NCBI GenBank assembly: GCA_020073525.1
Contig: JAIQFA010000046.1
Coordinates: 1-40,038, forward strand
Direction: 5' to 3'
Length of the DNA: 40,038 bases
DNA from: Terriglobia bacterium
Lineage (GTDB): Bacteria; Acidobacteriota; Terriglobia; Terriglobales; Acidobacteriaceae
Shown: piece after piece, positions 31,822-38,488 of the stretch
Numbering within the stretch: the stretch's first letter is position 1
Layout of the letters: the number at the start of each line of letters is the position of its first letter
The notes under the pieces: model-generated
Seen by the model: only the letters and a program-made list of their open reading frames with translations
Told to the model about the DNA's origin: nothing
Databases searched by the model: none
Translations under genes and position numbers: made by a program

Positions 31822-33819
31822 ATGTCGCGGCCTTCTTCCGACGCTCAGCCCGCAGCGGCCTCCTTCTCGGCCGAGAACATGGCCGAAGTTCTCCTTTCCA
31901 GTGATCTCCTGGAAACCCTTCCTGATGCCGTCATCGCCGTTGATCGCGACGGAACCATTATTCAAGTCAACTCCCAGGCACAAGAGCTGTTTGGCTACAG
32001 CCGGAGCGAATTGATTGGCCAGAAAGTTGAAGTGCTGGTCCCGGAGAGCTATCGGCGACAGCACCATCAGCACCGCGAGGGTTTCGCGCAAACGCCGAAG
32101 ACGAGACGCATGGGAGCGGAACTGGATCTTTATGGCCGACGCCGCAACGGCTCACAATTCCCGGTAGAAATCAGTCTCAGTCCCGTCGCCACGGAGAATG
32201 GCACGTTCGTCCTGAGCGCCATCCGCGACATCAGTGATCGCAAGCGAATCGCGGAAGAACTGCGGAGAGCGAATGAAGAGCTACATCGGAGAACGACCGA
32301 GCAACTTGGCGAATACCGGTCGAGGCTGGCCTTGATTATTGATTCCTCCGAGGACGCCATCATCAGTAAGGACTTGGACGGAACCATTATCAGTTGGAAC
32401 AAGGGAGCCGAGAACATTTACGGTTACACTCCGGAAGAAGTCATCGGAAAGCACATATCGCTTCTGGCTCCCGGTGATCGTCCCGAGGAAATCCCCGAGA
32501 TCCTGAGGAAAATTGCCCGCGGGGAAAGCGTCGAGCAGCACGAATCCCTGCGGGTCACCAAGGACGGACGCCAACTGAATGTTTCTGTTTCGGTGTCTCC
32601 CTTGCGCGATGCGAAGGACGTCGTGGTCGGAGCGTCGGTGATCGCGCGCGATATCACCGCTCAAAAGCGGGCGGAGGGCCAGCTTCATCAATCGCAGAAA
32701 ATGGAAGCGATCGGCCGGCTGGCGGGAGGGGTCGCGCACGATTTCAACAATATCCTGGGGATCATCAATGCCTGCAATGAATTCCTCCGCGACCGCGTTG
32801 ATGCCGTCGGCGAACCGTCTCTCTACGTCGAGAACATCAGAAAAGCTATTGAACGCGGCTCCGCTCTAACCCGTCAACTCCTGACCTTCAGCCGGTCTTC
32901 TGCAATCCAACCTCGCGTTCTCGATCTGAACGAGCGCCTAAAGGACGTCGGCAAGCTCCTGCGTCCGCTGATGGGAGACGATGTCGAGATTCTGATCGTG
33001 TCCAAATCGCCCGCGGCAGTGGTGGAGGCCGATCCCGGCCAACTCGACCAGATCGTGGTCAACCTCGCGGTGAACGCCCGTGACGCTATGCCTCGTGGCG
33101 GCAAGTTTATTCTTGAAACCGCCGCCACGAAATTCGACGAGGACTTCGCCGAGCAGCACCAGTCCATGCCGGCAGGAAAGTATGTCCTGCTCGCGGTCAG
33201 TGATACGGGCAGCGGCATGGACGAAACTACCATGTCGCGTATCTTCGAGCCCTTTTTCACCACCAAAGAAACGGGCAAAGGAACGGGGTTGGGCCTGGCC
33301 ACCGTTTACGGCATCGTCAAGCAGAGCGCCGGACACATCCTGGTCTATAGCGAACCGGGGCATGGAACGACGTTCAAGATCTATCTTCCCAGCGCGGAAC
33401 ACAAGATCGGACTCGCAGCCAAGACGGAAGTTGAGACCGTCGCTCCCAAACGGCAAGGGACTACGATCCTGCTGGCGGAAGACGACGAGATCATGCGCAG
33501 TTTGACGCGCAAGGTCCTCGAGGAACACGGCTATACCGTTGTTGACGTGGATGACGGAAAGGCCGCGCTCGAATGGATGGAGTCCCATCCGGGATCCATT
33601 GATCTGTTGTTGACCGACGTAGTGATGCGTCGCATGAGCGGTCCGGAATTAGCGGAGCGTCTGAGAGCCTCTCACCCGAATCTGAAAGTTATCTTCATGT
33701 CGGGTTATACCGGCGAACTGATCGCAGAACGCGATGTTCTGAAACGCGGCATTACCCTGCTCGAAAAGCCTTTTTCGCGAACTTCTCTGCTCAACACGAT
33801 TCATACGACATTGGGATAA
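31822..33819 (+). CDS. PAS-PAS hybrid histidine kinase with C-terminal receiver
   Basis: 665 residues from the ATG at 31822 (GGAG at 31812-31815); an in-frame TTG at 31816 is too close to that site. There are no membrane helices, so it is cytoplasmic. Two PAS domains (about 25-150: LPDAVIAVDRDGTIIQVNSQAQELFGY; 165-290: IIDSSEDAIISKDLDGTIISWNKGAENIYGY) are followed by HisKA (GRLAGGVAHDFNNILGII), the ATPase domain (NLAVNARDAMP, DTGSGMD, GKGTGLGLATVYGI) and a receiver (ILLAEDDE, LLTDVVM, GYTGE). PAS domains often sense redox state or ligands; no haem or flavin site could be identified. The Crp/Fnr gene follows 241 bp downstream. The output partner is unknown. Confidence 0.92.
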   Translation: MSRPSSDAQPAAASFSAENMAEVLLSSDLLETLPDAVIAVDRDGTIIQVNSQAQELFGYSRSELIGQKVEVLVPESYRRQHHQHREGFAQTPKTRRMGAELDLYGRRRNGSQFPVEISLSPVATENGTFVLSAIRDISDRKRIAEELRRANEELHRRTTEQLGEYRSRLALIIDSSEDAIISKDLDGTIISWNKGAENIYGYTPEEVIGKHISLLAPGDRPEEIPEILRKIARGESVEQHESLRVTKDGRQLNVSVSVSPLRDAKDVVVGASVIARDITAQKRAEGQLHQSQKMEAIGRLAGGVAHDFNNILGIINACNEFLRDRVDAVGEPSLYVENIRKAIERGSALTRQLLTFSRSSAIQPRVLDLNERLKDVGKLLRPLMGDDVEILIVSKSPAAVVEADPGQLDQIVVNLAVNARDAMPRGGKFILETAATKFDEDFAEQHQSMPAGKYVLLAVSDTGSGMDETTMSRIFEPFFTTKETGKGTGLGLATVYGIVKQSAGHILVYSEPGHGTTFKIYLPSAEHKIGLAAKTEVETVAPKRQGTTILLAEDDEIMRSLTRKVLEEHGYTVVDVDDGKAALEWMESHPGSIDLLLTDVVMRRMSGPELAERLRASHPNLKVIFMSGYTGELIAERDVLKRGITLLEKPFSRTSLLNTIHTTLG

Positions 33820-33862
33820 AAGCCAGGTGGGCGCTATCTTTGGTCATATAACCAAAGGATTG

Positions 33863-33876
33863 GTGATGGAGATCAC
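33863..33876. promoter_or_regulatory. CRP-type binding site before Crp/Fnr gene
   Basis: GTGATGGAGATCAC is an exact GTGA-N6-TCAC palindrome in the 241-bp spacer, about 191 bp before the regulator's ATG and 150 bp upstream of a sigma54-type element. It suggests autoregulation. Confidence 0.55.
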
Positions 33877-34017
33877 ACATCGCTGTGGGAAAGGACGCAG
33901 TTTAGCCAGATTTTCGAATCGACAGACGATCTAACGGTTTCTCGCAATACCAATTCAACTATTTTAGTTTGTGCAACTTATGCTACTTCAGGAGAAGTGA
34001 AAGCCTGCCCAACGGGA

Positions 34018-34033
34018 TTGGCGAGGGACTTGC
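34018..34033 (+). promoter_or_regulatory. sigma54 (-24/-12) promoter of Crp/Fnr gene
   Basis: TTGGCGAGGGACTTGC has perfect TGGC and TTGC blocks with GG and GC 10 bases apart. It closely resembles the resB element (both TGGCG-NN-G-N-ACTTGC). The predicted transcription start near 34045 leaves a leader of about 16 nt containing GGAGG. Confidence 0.65.
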
Positions 34034-34060
34034 CAAAGTACATGTGAACGGAGGCAACAA

Positions 34061-34762
34061 ATGGCCACACATATCGTAAACAATCCCCAGAAACTGGCAC
34101 CCGTAGACAAGACTTTTGGTGATCTTCCCCCAGCTGTGGCCGATGCCCTGGAACAAGCGTCACTTACCACCACGTATCCAACGGGAGCGGTTCTATTCGC
34201 AGAAGCGCAGTCTCCGCGCGGAGTGTTCATCGTGCGTCGAGGCCGGGTGAAGCTTTCCATCTGCGGCAGCGACGGCCGGACTCTGATCCTGCGCATTGTT
34301 GACCCAGGATGCCCATTGGGAGTTGCCGCTGTCGTTTCCGGACGCCCCTATGAAGCCACCGCCGAAACCCAGGAGCCATGCGAGATCAGCTTCCTGCGAC
34401 AGACCGATTTGCTGCGCCTCATGCGTCTTCATGGCGAGCTGGCGCTGTGGGTGACCCAGCACATCAGCCAGGATTACGCCTCCACTTGCCGCGAAATCCG
34501 CGACCTGATCCTTTCCGACTCGGCCAGTGAAAAGTTGGCTCGCCTGTTGGTGGGATGGCTCGACCAAAACACCAAATCCAGAAACCCCAGCCAGGTGAAG
34601 ATGGCGTTGACCCACGAAGAGATCGGGCAGATGATTGGCTCCTCGCGAGAGACCGTCAGCCGCCTCCTCGCGGGCTTCAAGAAGCAACGTCTCATCCAGC
34701 AAACCGGATCAACGCTGGTGATCCCAGACCGCGTTGCCTTGGAAAACCTGATTACCGCCTAG
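34061..34762 (+). CDS. Crp/Fnr-family transcription regulator with CRP-type recognition helix
   Basis: 233 residues with GGAGG upstream. A cyclic-nucleotide-binding-like beta-roll (about 20-135: GAVLFAEAQSPRGVFIVRRGRVKLSI, GRTLILRIVDPGCPLGVAAVVSGRPYEATAE) precedes the long dimer helix and a winged helix-turn-helix (MALTHEEIGQMIGSSRETVSRLLAGFKKQRLI). The recognition helix SRETVSR keeps the Arg, Glu and Arg that read TGTGA in E. coli CRP, not the FNR pattern for TTGAT. The N-terminal cysteine cluster of FNR is missing, so an oxygen-labile Fe-S cluster is unlikely. The ligand is unknown. GTGA-N6-TCAC palindromes upstream of several genes here, including its own, are predicted targets. Confidence 0.92.
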   Translation: MATHIVNNPQKLAPVDKTFGDLPPAVADALEQASLTTTYPTGAVLFAEAQSPRGVFIVRRGRVKLSICGSDGRTLILRIVDPGCPLGVAAVVSGRPYEATAETQEPCEISFLRQTDLLRLMRLHGELALWVTQHISQDYASTCREIRDLILSDSASEKLARLLVGWLDQNTKSRNPSQVKMALTHEEIGQMIGSSRETVSRLLAGFKKQRLIQQTGSTLVIPDRVALENLITA

Positions 34763-34789
34763 TAGCAGATCGTTGCGAGCCACTTGTAC

Positions 34790-34813
34790 GGGCCGGTCAT
34801 CCTCCACCGGCCC
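34790..34813. terminator. hairpin after Crp/Fnr gene
   Basis: GGGCCGGT (34790-34797) pairs perfectly with ACCGGCCC (34806-34813) around an 8-base loop, 27 bp after the regulator's stop codon. There is no T-run, so it is a weak terminator candidate serving the convergent genes on either side. Confidence 0.45.
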
Positions 34814-34942
34814 CGTCCCTCTTAAGTTCGAGGTCCACTTCTGCCGGACGCACAGTTGAACCGCCGCTCTTCCTCGGTACGGATTTAATTGAGGATTTTC
34901 TTGACCTGCTCCACGCAATCCTGGGCCTGCAGTGCGGGACGA

Positions 34943-35689
34943 TCAAGTAAACAGACTCGCAAAAGGTATCACGATGTTGCTCAGATTGTGGCCAAACACA
35001 GACGGCCAGACACTATCCGTGCGTTCGCGTACCCATCCTGAAACCAAGCTCATCAAAAACGGGGCGATAGCCGCGTGGAGAACGATGCGGGCATGAAGTT
35101 GAGGGTCCACGGCGACAAGGCCGTTGGACCCGGCGAAGAGTATGGCAGTGATGATGAGCCCCCAGCCGAACTCCGCGCCGGCCAATCGCCACGGTTTCCC
35201 GAAAACACGGTTCAACAAGGGCTGATACACCCCCCGGAATACCAGTTCCTCGGCGAGGCCGGGCATGATCAGAAGGAAGGCCCAGCCCTCGGCGTCCAGT
35301 TTCTTGCGAGCCCCAAGAATGAAAAAGACCGCGGGCACTGCCAGAGCCAGGAGCAAAGCGACGACCGACGGCTTCAGCCAACCTGGCCGGAAGCGCGACG
35401 TCACGCCGACTGAGACTAACGAGATTCCGGGGACAAGAGCGATCAGCAAGAATGGCCACGCCGCCGAGAGGAGGCACTCCTGCCAACTCCAGTGCAGGTG
35501 CTGGAAACCATCGACCCGAGGTATTTCCACGAGGGCAACGTCTAAAACTACTAAGGATGCTACAGATAGCAATAAGCTCCAACGCCGCGTGCGGGAGAGC
35601 CAGACGGCAATCAACACAAACGGAAGGGCGCACGCCAGGGTAAGAGCCGCTTGTAGGGCAACACGACAGAGATAATCGCGAAGCGGCAC
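34943..35689 (-). CDS. CPBP-family intramembrane metalloprotease
   Basis: 248 residues, about seven to eight membrane helices. The CPBP/Abi signature is present: motif 1 GLAEELVFRGVYQPLL (EExxxR), a hydrophobic region with weak motif 2 (LFAGSNG where FxxxH is usual), and motif 3 GHNLSNIV. The His expected in motif 2 is replaced or shifted; a possible His is in LHARIVLHAAI. Members range from CAAX-type proteases to bacteriocin self-immunity proteins, so the substrate cannot be named. A TATAAT box lies only six bases before the GTG start. Confidence 0.82.
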   Translation of the reverse strand: MPLRDYLCRVALQAALTLACALPFVLIAVWLSRTRRWSLLLSVASLVVLDVALVEIPRVDGFQHLHWSWQECLLSAAWPFLLIALVPGISLVSVGVTSRFRPGWLKPSVVALLLALAVPAVFFILGARKKLDAEGWAFLLIMPGLAEELVFRGVYQPLLNRVFGKPWRLAGAEFGWGLIITAILFAGSNGLVAVDPQLHARIVLHAAIAPFLMSLVSGWVRERTDSVWPSVFGHNLSNIVIPFASLFT

Positions 35690-35694
35690 GGCGC

Positions 35695-35700
35695 ATTATA
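35695..35700 (-). promoter_or_regulatory. -10 box of CPBP gene, possible leaderless transcript
   Basis: The minus strand reads TATAAT at 35700-35695, a perfect -10 hexamer. Transcription would begin near 35688, essentially at the GTG start (35689). Either the mRNA is leaderless or translation begins further downstream. Confidence 0.45.
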
Positions 35701-36336
35701 CCTAAGTCTTCCGAGCCATTTGCTAGTTATTCTTTAGACACGATTATTCGCGTCGCCCCGCCCAATGGTGATGAAAGCTTCTGCCCTGCAATCGCGGCAG
35801 AGGCCACTTCTCGAAAACCGAAGCTGTGAAAAAACCAGCCCTCAAGATGCCGAAGAGGTGCACCGGAGGGAACGTGGTCTGCGGAGAGTGGGAGGGCCGT
35901 TGGCACCCACAGTTGTTTCGGCTCAACGTTCAAAGACAAACCCGCGTTATTCTTCTCGCGTTAATCTGGCCAATTCCCCAAAGTCCTTTTGGAGGCCACC
36001 CGTCTAACGGAATGTCGCTCGGTATCGGCAATGCAGTATCCGTAGGGACCCACCCATTTCGCGTTCGAATGCTTGTGCCTGAGCATGGGAGTGCATTCAG
36101 GCCATAACCCTCAAGCTCCTGTCCCGTTGGACATCCCTCGTTCGTAGCGAGGCCCACGTTGTCGTCGTGCCCTTCCTAGTGCCGTGCTGGCCCTTCGTTA
36201 TCTGCCCAAACTCGGGTATCGGCGGAACAATCATCCCAAGCATTGCACCTGCGCCGCATTTGATTGGTCGCAGGAGACAGTGCAGCTGCTCCACATCCCC
36301 CGCCGTGCTGCTTAAGCACGGAACAGGAGAAGCGAC
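35701..36336. other. 636-bp region without recognisable gene
   Basis: Only short unconvincing frames are seen on either strand, and none resembles a known family. At the right end a 7-bp hairpin (CCGTGCT-GCTTA-AGCACGG, 36303-36321) and AGGAGA (36325-36330) precede the next gene. Base composition is less GC-biased than in neighbouring genes. Confidence 0.5.
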
Positions 36337-38256
36337 GTGCAACGTTTCAGTTCCCCATGGACGCGCGTGGGTTGCGGATTAGTTCTATTGAATGTCCTTC
36401 TGTTCGCCGCAACCGCCACCGCACAACTGGTCGTCAATCCCTCCACCGTGAACTTCGGCAGCGTCCCGATCGGTAACAACATGTCGAAGTCGGTGGCTCT
36501 GAACAATACTGGAAGCTGGAATCTGACGATTTCGCGATTGATCGTATCCGGGACAGGATTCAGCAGCAGCCCGCTTGGCACGCCTTTGACGCTGGCCCCG
36601 GGGCAGAGCGTGAGCGTCACCATGACCTTCGCGCCCCCGTACAGCGGCACCATCAATGGCAGCCTCTCTTTGGCATACTCGGTTTCCAAAAAGATTCATG
36701 GAAAAGGCTTTTCCTATTCAAACAGTACAGTGAAGGCTCCGCTCACCGGTACAGGAATAGCTCTCGGTCAACTGGTAGCTAATCCCAATAGCCTGAATTT
36801 TGCAAACGTCCAGGTGGGAAGCAGCCAGACGCAATCCGCAACCCTGACCAACTCGGGGAGCGGCAGTCTAACGGTTTCTCAGGCCACTCTCACTAACACC
36901 AGTTTCACTCTGAGCGGTCTGGCTTTACCCCTCACCCTGGGAGCGGGTCAGAGTACCAGTTTCTCGGTAGGCTTTACCCCGCAGTCGGCGGGCAGCGTAA
37001 GTGGCAACGTAGTTTTTACTTCCGATGCCTCCAATGCCACCATGAATTTCCCGCTTTCCGGAACTGGAGTGACACAGGGAACGTTGACTCCCAACCCGAC
37101 CAGCCTGGCGTTTGGCAGTGTCACGACCGGCACTTCGAAATCACTAAGCGAGACTCTTACCAATACCGGCGGAAGCAGCCTCACCATCTCCGCCGCCAGC
37201 GCCAGTGGCACAGGATTCAGCTTGAGCGGGCTGACCTTGCCCATTACGTTGAGTGCCGGTCAGAGCACCTCGTTCACGGTGACCTTCGCTCCCACCGCGA
37301 GCGGCACCGTCAGCGGCAGCGTCAGTGTCACTTCCAACGGCTCAAACCCCAACCTGACCATTTCGCTCTCTGGAACCGGAGTGACTCCGGGAACGCTGTC
37401 CGCCAGCCCCTCTAGCCTTGCGTTCGGCAACGTGCAGGTAGGCGCCAGTTCGAGCCTGTCGGAAACGCTGACCAATACCGGCGGGTCGTCGGTCACCATT
37501 TCACAAGTCAGCTCAACCGCGGCGGCTTTCTCAATCAGCGGATTGAACTTGCCCGTGACTCTTACCGCGAGTCAAAGCGTAACCTTCACCGCAACCTTCA
37601 CACCTACCGGCGCCGGTGCAGCCAGCGGGAGCTTGACGGTGACATCGAACGCATCCAATTCTCCGCTCAGTATCGCGCTCTCCGGAACTGGAACGGCCGC
37701 TGGAACATTGGCGGTGTCGCCTACCAGTCTGAGTTTCGGCAACGTGACTGTGGGAACGAGTTCGTCGCTCAATGGCGGTTTGACCGCCAGCGGCGCATCG
37801 GTCACCGTGTCCTCGGCCAGCCTTAATAACGGCGAGTTTGCGCTCTCCGGAATTTCGCTTCCCGTAACCCTGGCGGCGGGTCAGTCGACTCCGTTCACTG
37901 TCACTTTCACACCGCAGGCCACTGGATCCACTTCAGCGTCGTTGGCCTTCGTGAGTAACGCGTCGAACTCGCCAACCGTACAGACGATGACGGGTACGGG
38001 AACGGCGGCCACGCAGCACACCGTGGACCTCACCTGGAACGTCTCATCCGGCGCGGTGGGCTACAACATCTACCGCAGCACGGTGTCGGGTGGTCCCTAC
38101 TCCATAATCAACTCCTCGCTCGATGGCACAACTGCCTACACCGACAACACCGTCGTCTCCGGCCAGACCTACTACTACGTGGCTACGGCTGTGGATGGCA
38201 ACTCGAATGAGAGCGGGTACTCCAATGAAGCCCAAGGTGTAATCCCGAACCCGTAA
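36337..38256 (+). CDS. secreted choice-of-anchor-D (ASH-like) repeat protein with Fn3 domain
   Basis: 639 residues from a GTG with AGGAGA six bases upstream. A signal peptide (VGCGLVLLNVLLFAATATAQ) is followed by five Ig-like repeats of about 100 residues with a shared frame: P..L.FG.V..G, S.....LTNTG...LTIS, F.LSGL.LP.TL.AGQS..F.V.F.P, G...SG...V.S.AS, LSGTG. A fibronectin type III domain ends the protein (VDLTWNVSSGAVGYNIYRST, YYYVATAVDGNSNESGYSNEA). Repeats are Ser/Thr/Gly-rich and low in charge. The architecture suits a cell-surface adhesin or structural protein, common in Acidobacteria. There is no LPXTG or C-terminal barrel, and its binding partner is unknown. Confidence 0.88.
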   Translation: MQRFSSPWTRVGCGLVLLNVLLFAATATAQLVVNPSTVNFGSVPIGNNMSKSVALNNTGSWNLTISRLIVSGTGFSSSPLGTPLTLAPGQSVSVTMTFAPPYSGTINGSLSLAYSVSKKIHGKGFSYSNSTVKAPLTGTGIALGQLVANPNSLNFANVQVGSSQTQSATLTNSGSGSLTVSQATLTNTSFTLSGLALPLTLGAGQSTSFSVGFTPQSAGSVSGNVVFTSDASNATMNFPLSGTGVTQGTLTPNPTSLAFGSVTTGTSKSLSETLTNTGGSSLTISAASASGTGFSLSGLTLPITLSAGQSTSFTVTFAPTASGTVSGSVSVTSNGSNPNLTISLSGTGVTPGTLSASPSSLAFGNVQVGASSSLSETLTNTGGSSVTISQVSSTAAAFSISGLNLPVTLTASQSVTFTATFTPTGAGAASGSLTVTSNASNSPLSIALSGTGTAAGTLAVSPTSLSFGNVTVGTSSSLNGGLTASGASVTVSSASLNNGEFALSGISLPVTLAAGQSTPFTVTFTPQATGSTSASLAFVSNASNSPTVQTMTGTGTAATQHTVDLTWNVSSGAVGYNIYRSTVSGGPYSIINSSLDGTTAYTDNTVVSGQTYYYVATAVDGNSNESGYSNEAQGVIPNP

Positions 38257-38488
38257 CCTCCTGCCAGACAACTGACAACATCGGCCTGCCGCCAGGCAAT
38301 GTACTTGATTGCGAACGAACGTACCAAGTGGCATTTCCGAACGGATGGTCGGCTACACGAAAGTGATCCGGGAACAAGGCTGGGAATTGCGTCGGATTGG
38401 TTCATGCGTTTCCATCGGGCGAGGCCCAAACGCCGCTGCTGCAGCATTGAACTGCTTGCGAGCCTGCGATGGGGTTTGTTGCTAGCGC

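Noticed and set aside
34061..34762. True FNR with oxygen-sensing Fe-S cluster
   Set aside because: The N-terminal cysteine cluster is absent and the recognition helix is of CRP type, so it is called only Crp/Fnr family.
36060..36085. tRNA T-loop-like sequence (GTTCGAAT)
   Set aside because: No acceptor, D or anticodon stems can be formed around it.
35727..36342. Several short frames of 60-93 codons on both strands
   Set aside because: They overlap one another, lack ribosome-binding sites and show no domain-like pattern.
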